This document shows positions 1 through 7,606 of a stretch of 16,428 nucleotides of DNA, piece after piece. The notes under the pieces are model-generated. The model was not told where the DNA came from, ran no database searches, and saw only the letters and a program-made list of their open reading frames with translations. Source of the stretch: JBGLNJ01 sp964353405 (GTDB lineage: Bacteria; Chloroflexota; Anaerolineae; Fen-1058); NCBI GenBank assembly GCA_964353405.1, contig CAYGWJ010000090.1:1-16428 (forward strand), written 5' to 3'. Position numbers and translations under genes: made by a program. Numbering within the stretch: position 1 is the first letter of the stretch; every line of letters begins with the position of its first letter.

Positions 1-10
1 TTTGACACTT
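1..10 (+). repeat. Left terminal inverted repeat
   Basis: This is a perfect reverse complement of 114-123. It may extend further left beyond the window. Confidence 0.5.
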
Positions 11-113
11 GGCGAGATTTTTCCCGCGCCGGGGTTGGCTCTTCGCCCCCATATACAGGCGTAAGTGCGTAAGAAGCCGCTTTTGCGCCATATATGCCGG
101 TCTAAAAATTTCA

Positions 114-123
114 AAGTGTCAAA
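114..123 (-). repeat. Right terminal inverted repeat
   Basis: This is a perfect reverse complement of 1-10. It lies 6 bp before the first usable start codon (GTG 130) of the truncated permease. Confidence 0.5.
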
Positions 124-129
124 CTGATT

Positions 130-1074
130 GTGAGCCATGCCGAAAAAATCGTGCGCGTCCCGGGTGTGGCGGCGGCTTCACCCCAACTGTATCTCTCGTC
201 GCTCTCGAACGCCGCATGCTGCGCCGTGTCCGACATGTTCATGGTGGCCTTTGATCCCAGGACCGACTTTACCATCGAGCCGTGGCTCAAGCAAAAGCTG
301 GGCCACGAGTTGCGCCTGGGCGAAGCCGTCGGCGGAAGCTACGTGTTCACCCCGGAAGGCGAAGAGAACATCAAGCTCTTTGGCTATTTTATCACGCTCA
401 AAGGCAACCTGGCGCCGACCGGCACGGGGCTGGACCAGACCATGTTCTTGACGTTTGAGACGGCGCAGGACGTGGCCCGCATCTCCAAGACGCGGGCCGA
501 ACGTCCGCTCGAGATCCCGGCCAACAGCGTCTCGGCGGTGCTGGTCCAGGTGCAGCCGGGGCTGAAGACGAGCCAGGTGGCGGTGGACATTCTACAAAAG
601 GTGCCCGGCGTGACGCCCATCGAAAGCCCGAACATGTTCCAGGCCTTCCGCCAACAGATCACGGGCTTGCTGCGCGGGATGCTGGCGATCCTGAGCATCA
701 CGCTGCTGCTGTCGCTCGTGCTGATCGGCTTGATCTTTTCGATGGCGGCCAACGAGCGCCGGCGCGAGATCGGCGTCTTGCGCGCGCTGGGCGCGACACG
801 CGGTTTTGTGTTCCAGTCCATCCTGGCCGAGGCGGCCCTCCTGGCGGTGGATGGTGGCGCGGTCGGGATTGCACTGGCCTGCCTGGCCACCTACCTCTTT
901 AGAGACCTGCTCATGCGGTCGCTGGGGATACCGTTTCTGTTTCCCTCCCTGCCGTCGCTGGTCACGCTGGTGGGCGGCGGACTCGCCGTGGCCTTGGGCG
1001 GAGTGACTCTGGCGGCTTTCATTCCCGCCTACCGGGTCAGCCGGCAGGACCCGGCTCTGGCGATGAGGGAGTGA
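130..1074 (+). CDS. ABC transporter permease, FtsX/MacB family, 5'-truncated
   Basis: This is the inner-membrane permease of a MacB/LolCDE-type ABC exporter, which couples ATP hydrolysis to extrusion of a substrate that cannot be named from sequence. The readable part has an extracytoplasmic domain (about residues 1-175) followed by three transmembrane segments near 180-206, 231-258 and 276-299. After the first of these comes the typical FtsX cytoplasmic motif NERRREIGVLRALGA. Family members usually have four helices with the first at the N-terminus; that helix and the start of the ectodomain are missing. The frame is closed by a stop at 103-105, and GTG 130 has no evident Shine-Dalgarno site, so this is probably a remnant disrupted by the element at 1-123. 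Its TGA overlaps the GTG of the ATPase gene. The family call is secure; whether it is functional is doubtful. Confidence 0.8.
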   Translation: MSHAEKIVRVPGVAAASPQLYLSSLSNAACCAVSDMFMVAFDPRTDFTIEPWLKQKLGHELRLGEAVGGSYVFTPEGEENIKLFGYFITLKGNLAPTGTGLDQTMFLTFETAQDVARISKTRAERPLEIPANSVSAVLVQVQPGLKTSQVAVDILQKVPGVTPIESPNMFQAFRQQITGLLRGMLAILSITLLLSLVLIGLIFSMAANERRREIGVLRALGATRGFVFQSILAEAALLAVDGGAVGIALACLATYLFRDLLMRSLGIPFLFPSLPSLVTLVGGGLAVALGGVTLAAFIPAYRVSRQDPALAMRE

Positions 1075-1748
1075 GCATGATCGCGCTGCGTAATGTTACC
1101 AAAACCTACAAGGTCAGCAAGGAGGTCGCCGTCGCGGCCGTGCGCGGCGTGACGCTGGAGGTGGAGCAAGGCGAGTTTGTCATCATCACCGGTCGGTCTG
1201 GCTCCGGCAAGACGACTCTGCTCAATCTGGCGGCCGGCCTGGTCAAGCCCACCTCGGGCGAGGTGAGGCTGGGAGACGTCAACCTGTGGAGCCTGTCAGA
1301 TCGAGAACAGTCTCTGCTGCGCAATCGAAAAATCGGCTTTGTGTTCCAGTTTCCCAGCCTGCTTCCTTCGCTGACGGTTTCAGAGAACGTGGCTCTGCCG
1401 ACGGCCTTTGGAACGAACCACACCGGTCCCAACCCCTATGAGCGAGCGGCACAGCTTTTGGAATTGGTCGGCCTGTCGGACAAGCTGGCGGTCTACCCGC
1501 GCCAGCTTTCAGCCGGACAGCAACAGCGCGTCGTCATCGCCCGTGCCCTGATCCGGCAGCCGCAGGTCTTGCTGGCCGATGAGCCGACGAGCAACCTGGA
1601 CGAGCAAACGGAACGGGAGATCATGGGCTTGTTCCGAGACATCCATGCCAGGACGGAGGTCACGATCGTCATGGTCACTCACACCACGCAACTGGTGGAT
1701 TACGGTACGCGCGCCATCGAAATGGCAGGCGGGGTTATCCGGAACTAG
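1071..1748 (+). CDS. ABC transporter ATP-binding protein (MacB/LolD-like)
   Basis: This is the cytoplasmic ATPase partner of the preceding FtsX-type permease; the two would form an exporter dimer at the inner membrane. The 225 residues match the usual length of the family. Visible motifs are Walker A GRSGSGKTT (about 41-49), a Q-loop in FVFQFPSLLP, the signature LSAGQQQR (the usual LSGGQ with Ala for the first Gly), Walker B VLLADEPTSNLDE, and the switch His in MVTH. The start is GTG 1071, which overlaps the permease stop in a GTGA arrangement typical of translational coupling; ATG 1077 is an alternative start. A membrane-fusion partner, if any, would lie upstream outside the window. The gene ends 12 bp from the convergent surface-protein gene, and no terminator hairpin is evident between them. 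Confidence 0.93.
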   Translation: MSMIALRNVTKTYKVSKEVAVAAVRGVTLEVEQGEFVIITGRSGSGKTTLLNLAAGLVKPTSGEVRLGDVNLWSLSDREQSLLRNRKIGFVFQFPSLLPSLTVSENVALPTAFGTNHTGPNPYERAAQLLELVGLSDKLAVYPRQLSAGQQQRVVIARALIRQPQVLLADEPTSNLDEQTEREIMGLFRDIHARTEVTIVMVTHTTQLVDYGTRAIEMAGGVIRN

Positions 1749-1760
1749 TCTGGGTGGGTT

Positions 1761-2699
1761 CTATTGCCCCAGGTCTATTTGAATCACCTCGTAATCACCG
1801 CCCAGGCTACTCAGGTCATACGTCAAAACAAATCCCCGTGCCGTTTGTGTGATTTCGAAAGCGACATTCCCTCTGTCACTAGCGCCCAGGGCCAACGCGC
1901 CTTCCGTCAGGCTGGGGTCGGGCGCAAACAGTGAAGCCTCATACCCATTACCCTCCGAGTCCTGAAGGCCGAAAAATAGCGGATGGTAATACACCTCTTC
2001 GTTTCGGCTGACGTTTTCAAGGATCACCTCCACAACCAATTCGATTAGCCCCGCGTCGTCATGCCGGGTGACGCTCACAACCGTCACGGCCATGCCGCCT
2101 GCCTCTCCACGTAGACCGCCTCCACCACCCTGAACGACGGTGGGCGAAGGTGAAGGGGTTGCCGTCCATGTCGGCGTAGACGTGCTGGATGCGGTTGGTC
2201 TGGCCGTGGAGGCGGCGCCCGTCGGTCCGGAGGTACCCGTGGCCACGGGTGAGATGACGGCGCTGGCCGTCGGCGTGGGAGACGACGGGGTGCCGGCCGG
2301 GATCGCAGCAATGGTCGGCAGGTCTGCCGTCCTGGCCGGTGTCGGCGTCGCGACGGCTTGGGGAGGCTGGGGCGACAAAGTTGCGTTGGCGGGCAATGTC
2401 ACGGGCGCCGGGGTACGCGTCGCGAGTGGCGCTGCATTTTCCGGCTGGTCGGTCAGCACCGGCTCGCGGGTCAGGGTCGTCGGCGGGGTAGCCGACTCCG
2501 GCGGCGCTTGAATGTGCCAGGGCGCTGGCGCAGGGCCAGTGGCAGCGGCTGCGCCCGACGGGCGGTCCGACGGTGTGGCGCTTGGCGGCAACCAGGCCGG
2601 CAAGTTGATATAGATCGTCACACCCAGGATCACGCAGCCCAAAAATACCAGGCCGACGATGCCTGTGGTGAAGAGAAGAAAAACGCGCTGCTGAGACAT
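1761..2699 (-). CDS. Membrane-anchored protein with Pro/Thr-rich linker and DUF4352-like C-terminal domain
   Basis: The protein has 312 residues in three parts. One N-terminal transmembrane helix (about 8-32) probably acts as an uncleaved anchor or signal. A low-complexity linker (about 35-195) is rich in Pro, Thr, Ala and Ser and ends in a Gly run. The C-terminal beta-rich domain (about 200-312) contains a VTVVSVTR start, a central LVVEVILENVS strand and a GNVAFEI strand. That pattern resembles the immunoglobulin-like DUF4352/telokin-like domains of bacterial lipoproteins and surface proteins. The domain should face outward, held away from the membrane by the linker. It is the last gene of the surface operon, 9 bp after the methyltransferase stop, with only a weak RBS. 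Its ligand is unknown. The domain family is a tentative match by pattern. Confidence 0.8.
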   Translation of the reverse strand: MSQQRVFLLFTTGIVGLVFLGCVILGVTIYINLPAWLPPSATPSDRPSGAAAATGPAPAPWHIQAPPESATPPTTLTREPVLTDQPENAAPLATRTPAPVTLPANATLSPQPPQAVATPTPARTADLPTIAAIPAGTPSSPTPTASAVISPVATGTSGPTGAASTARPTASSTSTPTWTATPSPSPTVVQGGGGGLRGEAGGMAVTVVSVTRHDDAGLIELVVEVILENVSRNEEVYYHPLFFGLQDSEGNGYEASLFAPDPSLTEGALALGASDRGNVAFEITQTARGFVLTYDLSSLGGDYEVIQIDLGQ

Positions 2700-2708
2700 G
2701 TGGCTCTG

Positions 2709-3344
2709 CTAGGCGGTCGCCCGGATCACTTGCACGATGCCGCCCGCGTGACGCTCGACGCGGCTCAGGTTGAACCCGGCCTCAACCACCGTGCGCGCCG
2801 TCTGGCGATTGAGGTGACAACTGCCATTCAATGCAAACCAGGCCGGATTCAGCACATCGGTGAGCGCGGCGGCCACAGGATGATGCCCGCGCGTGTGCTC
2901 GAGAAGCAGCAGCTTGCCGCCCGGCTGCAACACGCGGCGAATCTCGGACAGCGCGCGCGGCGGATCGAGGATGCTGCACAAGACCAGCGTGCCGACGACC
3001 GTGTCAAACGCCCGAGAAGCAAACGGCAAGGTCTGCGCATCGCCGCGGGTGACGGTGGCACACACCCGGCACGGTCGTTTGCGCGCTGTGGTCAGCATCT
3101 CGGCGCTTTCGTCAAGCGCAAAGACGCGCGCGCCTTGTGCATAGTGAGGAAAGTTGCGGCCGGTGCCGGCGCCGATTTCGAGCACAGCCCCACGAGCTTC
3201 AGAAATCAATCCCTGCCTTAGACGCGCTAGCCCCGCCAGTTCCAGCGGGGCCAGCGCGATGTCGTAAATAAAAGCGGTGCCGTCAACCCCTGGGAAGTCC
3301 CAGGGGCAAAGACATTCATGGTCACTGACTAGAAACATTCTCAC
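2709..3344 (-). CDS. Class I SAM-dependent methyltransferase (Methyltransf_11 type)
   Basis: This is a soluble Rossmann-fold enzyme expected to transfer a methyl group from S-adenosylmethionine; the substrate is not evident. Motif I VLEIGAGTGRN spans about residues 54-64. The acidic residue closing strand 2 is D78. GDAQTLPF (101-108) follows, then a motif III-like segment PRALSEIRRVLQPGGKLLLLEH (first residue about 129). The C-terminal CHLNR and EAGF motifs are common in relatives of PmtA/UbiE-type methyltransferases. The length of 211 aa is typical. The start taken is GTG 3344, which overlaps the TGA of the Ig-repeat gene (GTGA coupling). ATG 3338 is also possible, and the first 20 or so residues look unconserved. 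Its position suggests modification of a lipid, quinone or surface polymer component, but that is inference from context only. Confidence 0.9.
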   Translation of the reverse strand: MRMFLVSDHECLCPWDFPGVDGTAFIYDIALAPLELAGLARLRQGLISEARGAVLEIGAGTGRNFPHYAQGARVFALDESAEMLTTARKRPCRVCATVTRGDAQTLPFASRAFDTVVGTLVLCSILDPPRALSEIRRVLQPGGKLLLLEHTRGHHPVAAALTDVLNPAWFALNGSCHLNRQTARTVVEAGFNLSRVERHAGGIVQVIRATA

Positions 3345-6300
3345 CGCCCCGTGCGTCCGTCTGGTGTTTCTGGCAGTGAAGGCGCCTCGTTGCTCAAGTC
3401 GTAAGTGCGGCCTTGAAGCTCCAACCGGACGTTGTCCAGATACACGTATGTGTTGTAGTTGTTGTCATACAGATTATATACGCGGAACGTGACATTGATG
3501 TTGCTGCCTGGATTGCCTGCTATAGCTGGATTGCCTGTTATAGCAATGGTCCTGTCTTGGCTGCCCAGGTCGTAAACGGCGCATACCGCCGGTGGCGGCG
3601 GTGGCCACGGCGACGGCCACTTGTTGGGTTTGTCCTGGTTCATGTCTTTGAAAACCGGAGTGGCATTCAATAGCACCTCAAACCGGTCAAATCTGTCATC
3701 CAGCCCAAGATTAATGTCTGATGTGACGATATGATAATTGAATCTGAGGACGAGGCTTTGGCCCTCGGGAACGTACGGCATGACAAAGTATTGGGATATG
3801 CTCCCATAGCCTTTCGGCACGTTATTGCATGCATAAGAGGGGCTGCCCAATCGTCCAGCCGGGCTGGTCGCACTGCCCGGTTCCGGGGCAACGGTCACAC
3901 CGAGCGCGTTGCCCGGATCCAGGCTCCAACTGGTCAGGTCTGGCTGTATAAAGTCGCCATCTATGAAAAGGAGGATGTCATCAGATATTGGAGCCGAGAC
4001 GCCTCCCCCATGCCCTGCGAATTGAGCATAGACCGTTTTCAGGCCGTTGCGGGGATCAAGCTTCCAGGTTGCCGTCGGAGCAAAGGTTACCCAGTCGCCC
4101 CACTTGACAAAGTCGTTACTGAACCGCATCCATTCTGTGTAATCCGCTTGCACGCTTGCCGACACTTGCAGGGTGACTGTGATTTGAAACGTGTTGTCTG
4201 CACCGCTGTTGATCCTGATCAATGTGCCAGTCGGGATGGGTGGAAAGTTTCTCATCACAACAGGCAAAAAGACCGTCCTCGGCGCCAGCGTGACGGTGAC
4301 ACTGGCGCCATTCACGACGAGCACGCCGCTGCCCGGGACTGTGCCGGCCCACCAGCGGCCAAAGGCTTGACCCTTCAGATCGGTGGTTGGGCTTTGCCAA
4401 CTCAGGCTGCCCAGTGTGGCGGGCAAAAGATAACCGGTCGGCGTCGCTCCCGGAACCGGGTTGCTATAGGTATCAACGAGCGTCGCGGTTATGGCGGTGC
4501 TGGTGCCCGTGTTGACAATGAGAGCGCGGGTCTTGAGCTCCACCGTCGTCGTGGTGGGTGCGCCGGCCCGGAAGGTCACCGTTGTTGTGCCTTGGGCCAG
4601 TCCACTCGTGACAGTGATGTAGGCCACACTGGACTGCGTCACGACGATGGAGGACGTGACGATGCCCTTGACTGTGACGCTGGCGGGAGGTGAAACGTTG
4701 CCGATGCTGGTGGTGAATGTGACAAGAGTCCCATCGCGGACCAGGTTGGTGTACGGATCTCGAATCGTGGCTGTCAATGTGCTGCTGTAGCCAACCGTTT
4801 GAGTCACCGGGTTTGCCTGCAGCGTGGCAAAGAGCGACACATTCGGCTCAAAATTGACGGTAATTGTGCTTGTCGCCGGACTGCTGGTGGCCGTGATGAG
4901 AACCGGGCCGACCCCCGTCCAATTGATCTGAGACTTGGCCACCCCAAGGGTTGTTGACACAGGCGACAAGATGGTAGCCAAGTCCAAGTCCCTGGTGAAG
5001 GTGACCCACGTGCCATCAGTAACCGGGTTGCTGAAGCGATCCAAGACGGTCGCCATCAATATACTGCCGATGCCGGCGACGGGTGACGCGGGATCGGCCT
5101 GGAGGGTCAGGCGGTAGGGCATATCCGCTGTCAACGTAATCGGGGCCGAGCCAATGGCGCTGCCGAGGGAGCTGCTTGCGTTGGCTGTAACCGTCCCGTT
5201 GCCGGCCAGGCTGCCTGCCGTCCAAGTGCTGGTCGCACGGCCCTTACTGTCTGTCGTTGCGGATGCGGGGTCGCTGCCGAGTGTTGACGGCGCAAGGCTA
5301 AAGCTCACTGCGGCGCCTGGAATGGGATTGTTACCCAGATCACGCACCGTTGCAGTGATCAGGGTGGTCATGCCGCTGTTGGCAAAGAGCGTGGGCGAGA
5401 CGACTTGAACGCTGACGGTCTGTGGTTTGGACAGAAGCAGTGCAATGTCGGCGGTGCCAGTGCGGGTGCCGTAGGTCACGCTTAACCGTCCACTGACAAC
5501 GATATTGCCCGCCGTCCAGGTGCCGAAAGCCCGCCCGTAACCGTCGGTTAGGCTCAGGCTGCTGAGGCTACCTAGCGAAGGAGGCACCAACGTTCCGTTC
5601 AATTGGTAGCCTGGGGCAGGATTATTGAAATTATCAACCGCGGTGGCTGTGATCATTGCCGTCTGGCCACTATTGGGAGTCAGATTGGACTCTTTGACCT
5701 GAACCGTGATGGTCATCGGCGTGCCGGGCGTAAAGGTGACGACCGTCGAGTTCGGGGCCGCTCCCGCCGTCGTAGCCGTAATGTGTGCCGTGCCGGCCGC
5801 GGTCGAGCTGATGGAAGATGTCGCAATACCACTCGTCGTGTTTCGGGGCGACACTGTAGTGCCCAGGTCGGTGGTAAAGGTGACGGCAATGCCACTGCCA
5901 ACGAGGTTATTATACCGGTCGCGAACGGTCGCAGTCAGCACGCTGCTGTTGCCGACCACTCGCGAGGTCGGACTGGCTTGCAGCGCCATGGCAGCGGGTA
6001 CATCCGGCACAAAGGTCACTGTGACTTTGCCTTGCGCCGATAATCCGCTTGTGGCGGTGACGTGGGCCGTGCCGACCCCGGTGGTGATGATGGTCGAGGT
6101 GGCGATGCCGCTCATCGTCGTCACGGGCGACGAGATGACGGCGCCCAAGTCGTTGGTAATCGTCACGCGAGTCCCGTCTGCCACATAGTTGCCGTACTGG
6201 TCCTTTACGGTTGCCGTCAACACACTGGGCAAGCCGACGGTCTGCGTGAGGGGATAGGCTCCAAGCGTCATAGTGACAGCCCCCCCCGGCATAAAGGTGA

Positions 6301-7606
6301 CGACCGTCGAGTTCGGGGCCGCTCCCGCCGTCGTAGCCGTAATGTGTGCCGTGCCGGCCGCGGTCGAGCTGATGGAAGATGTCGCAATACCATTCGTCGT
6401 GTTTCGGGGCGACACTGTAGTGCCCAGGTCGGTGGTAAAGGTGACGGCAATGCCACTGCCAACGAGGTTAACATACCGGTCGCGAACGGTCGCAGTCAGC
6501 ACGCTGCTGTTGCCGACCACCCGCGAGGTCGGACTGGCTTCCAGCACTAGGGTAGCGGGCGCACCCGGCGCAAAGGTCACTGTGGCGTAGCCGCGCGCCG
6601 ATCCACTTGTGGCGGTGATGTATGCCGTTCCGGCCACGGTCGAGTTGATGGATGACGCGGTAGAACCGTTGAGCGTTGTGTTAGTAAATGGCGCAGGACT
6701 ACCCAGGCTGCTGGTGAAGCTGACGACGGTGCCATAGGCCACCGGGTTGTTGAAACGATCTGTGACGTAGGCCAGGAGGGAGCTGGTTTCGCCGACGTAC
6801 AAGTAAGTCTGGCTGGCTAGCAGCGTAATCGTGTAGGGTTCGCCGACCGTCAGCGTAATGGCGGCCTGGCCGGTGATGCTGCCATTTGTCACATAGAGTG
6901 TGCCGGTGCCGATCAGCGTCCCGGCTCTCCATATTCCGGACGTTTGACCATTGGCGCCAGTCGTTCCCAAACCGCTCAAGCTGCCCATCGAGGGCGAGAC
7001 GGAACCGCTCAAGTTTTCGCCGGGCACGGTATTGCCGTAAACGTCAAATGCTGTGGCGGTGATGATGCTGGTGGCGTTGCTGTTGGCGATCTGCGTGGCG
7101 GGATTGACCAGGACCGGGATATGGTCTACTGGGCCGGCCGTGAGTGTGATGTTGACTGTATTTGATACGATTCCGTCGCCGACGATTAACTGGCCACTAC
7201 GGGCAACAGTGCCCGCCGTCCACGTGCTGGAGGCGTGTCCATCTGGATCTGTAAGGCCAAATGCAGTTATGCTGCCCAGACCCGACGCGGTGGGCGAGAG
7301 ATAGCCGCTCACCAGCACATTCGAGATGGGGACAGAGTTGCTGTAGACGATGACCGTAATGAAAGCGGTCGAAGAGCCATTAGCAGTCAGCGTGGGTGGA
7401 TTGACCACGAAGCTGATGTCTGTAATCCCGGCCGCCCGTGTCGGCCTGGCGACGGCTATCAAACCAGCCACCGCGAAAAGACCAGCCAGGGCCGAGACAA
7501 GGAGCAGCGGCAACCTTCGAGTTGCCCGGTCGGAAATCAATGCATTCATCGCACTATCCAATCTGCCCAACAGGGCATCTACTTGCCGCACTCTTGTTTT
7601 GTGCAT
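3341..7606 (-). CDS. Large secreted or surface protein with eleven Ig-like (Big_1/invasin-type) repeats
   Basis: This 1421-residue protein has an N-terminal hydrophobic export signal (about 32-53, ending ARPTRAAG) and eleven tandem Ig-like domains of about 92-101 residues: 61-158, 159-255, 256-348, 349-441, 442-535, 536-628, 629-727, 728-828, 829-922, 923-1015 and 1016-1109. A VFLPVVMRN segment (1112-1120) follows, then a domain with the W-R-FSND-W-DW-F-TATWKL-KTVYAQF pattern (about 1130-1215) and a beta-sandwich, jelly-roll-like C-terminus (about 1216-1397). Such Ig arrays in invasin/intimin-like proteins act as stalks for adhesion; no LPXTG anchor is visible. M1 overlaps the upstream kinase gene by 28 bp. 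ATG 7549 (residue 20) is an alternative start that gives a more ordinary signal peptide. Domains four and six are almost identical in DNA. Adhesin or matrix function is inferred. Confidence 0.9.
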   Translation of the reverse strand: MHKTRVRQVDALLGRLDSAMNALISDRATRRLPLLLVSALAGLFAVAGLIAVARPTRAAGITDISFVVNPPTLTANGSSTAFITVIVYSNSVPISNVLVSGYLSPTASGLGSITAFGLTDPDGHASSTWTAGTVARSGQLIVGDGIVSNTVNITLTAGPVDHIPVLVNPATQIANSNATSIITATAFDVYGNTVPGENLSGSVSPSMGSLSGLGTTGANGQTSGIWRAGTLIGTGTLYVTNGSITGQAAITLTVGEPYTITLLASQTYLYVGETSSLLAYVTDRFNNPVAYGTVVSFTSSLGSPAPFTNTTLNGSTASSINSTVAGTAYITATSGSARGYATVTFAPGAPATLVLEASPTSRVVGNSSVLTATVRDRYVNLVGSGIAVTFTTDLGTTVSPRNTTNGIATSSISSTAAGTAHITATTAGAAPNSTVVTFMPGGAVTMTLGAYPLTQTVGLPSVLTATVKDQYGNYVADGTRVTITNDLGAVISSPVTTMSGIATSTIITTGVGTAHVTATSGLSAQGKVTVTFVPDVPAAMALQASPTSRVVGNSSVLTATVRDRYNNLVGSGIAVTFTTDLGTTVSPRNTTSGIATSSISSTAAGTAHITATTAGAAPNSTVVTFTPGTPMTITVQVKESNLTPNSGQTAMITATAVDNFNNPAPGYQLNGTLVPPSLGSLSSLSLTDGYGRAFGTWTAGNIVVSGRLSVTYGTRTGTADIALLLSKPQTVSVQVVSPTLFANSGMTTLITATVRDLGNNPIPGAAVSFSLAPSTLGSDPASATTDSKGRATSTWTAGSLAGNGTVTANASSSLGSAIGSAPITLTADMPYRLTLQADPASPVAGIGSILMATVLDRFSNPVTDGTWVTFTRDLDLATILSPVSTTLGVAKSQINWTGVGPVLITATSSPATSTITVNFEPNVSLFATLQANPVTQTVGYSSTLTATIRDPYTNLVRDGTLVTFTTSIGNVSPPASVTVKGIVTSSIVVTQSSVAYITVTSGLAQGTTTVTFRAGAPTTTTVELKTRALIVNTGTSTAITATLVDTYSNPVPGATPTGYLLPATLGSLSWQSPTTDLKGQAFGRWWAGTVPGSGVLVVNGASVTVTLAPRTVFLPVVMRNFPPIPTGTLIRINSGADNTFQITVTLQVSASVQADYTEWMRFSNDFVKWGDWVTFAPTATWKLDPRNGLKTVYAQFAGHGGGVSAPISDDILLFIDGDFIQPDLTSWSLDPGNALGVTVAPEPGSATSPAGRLGSPSYACNNVPKGYGSISQYFVMPYVPEGQSLVLRFNYHIVTSDINLGLDDRFDRFEVLLNATPVFKDMNQDKPNKWPSPWPPPPPAVCAVYDLGSQDRTIAITGNPAIAGNPGSNINVTFRVYNLYDNNYNTYVYLDNVRLELQGRTYDLSNEAPSLPETPDGRTGR
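3509..3544 (-). repeat. 18-bp tandem duplication inside the Ig-repeat gene
   Basis: The 18-base unit beginning TGGATTGCCTG is present twice in direct succession (3509-3526 and 3527-3544) with one mismatch. It encodes six residues twice (ITGNPA then IAGNPG), in a likely loop of the C-terminal beta-sandwich. Confidence 0.85.
5731..5984 (-). repeat. Near-identical Ig-domain repeat, copy 1 (encodes domain six)
   Basis: These 254 bases match 6292-6545 with about five substitutions by eye, far closer than any other pair of domains in the gene. The encoded stretch begins in LQASPTSRVVG and ends in TVVTF. The copies are 561 bp apart (187 codons, two domain lengths), so the frame is preserved. Confidence 0.95.
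6292..6545 (-). repeat. Near-identical Ig-domain repeat, copy 2 (encodes domain four)
   Basis: This is the partner of 5731-5984. The visible differences change only about four residues in the whole domain pair. Domain five, lying between them, is clearly diverged. Confidence 0.95.

Larger units (their letters stand above)
1..123. mobile_element. Possible MITE-like element with 10-bp terminal inverted repeats
   Basis: Bases 1-10 (TTTGACACTT) and 114-123 (AAGTGTCAAA) are a perfect 10-bp inverted repeat. A looser similarity continues inward, with an A/T-rich ATTTTT tract on each side. The enclosed stretch has stops in the permease frame (70-72 and 103-105) and no convincing gene. It ends just before sequence that reads as permease, whose N-terminus is missing. 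This fits a short non-autonomous element inserted in the permease gene. The window starting exactly on the repeat also fits an assembly break at a multicopy sequence. Target-site duplication cannot be tested because the left flank is outside the window. Chance similarity is possible. Confidence 0.4.

Noticed and set aside
1749..1760. Terminator between the convergent ATPase and DUF4352-like genes
   Set aside because: Only 12 bp are available and no stem-loop with a T-run is visible.
2358..3221. Long plus-strand frame (287 codons)
   Set aside because: It is antisense to the DUF4352-like and methyltransferase genes, spans both of them, and is Arg-rich as expected for a GC-rich shadow frame.
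3731..4693. 320-codon plus-strand frame
   Set aside because: It is a shadow of the Ig-repeat gene; the composition is rich in Arg, Gly and His with no domain pattern.
5703..6590. CRISPR-like array in the repeated part of the Ig gene
   Set aside because: The repeats are protein-domain duplications of about 280 bp in frame; there are no short palindromic repeats with unique spacers.
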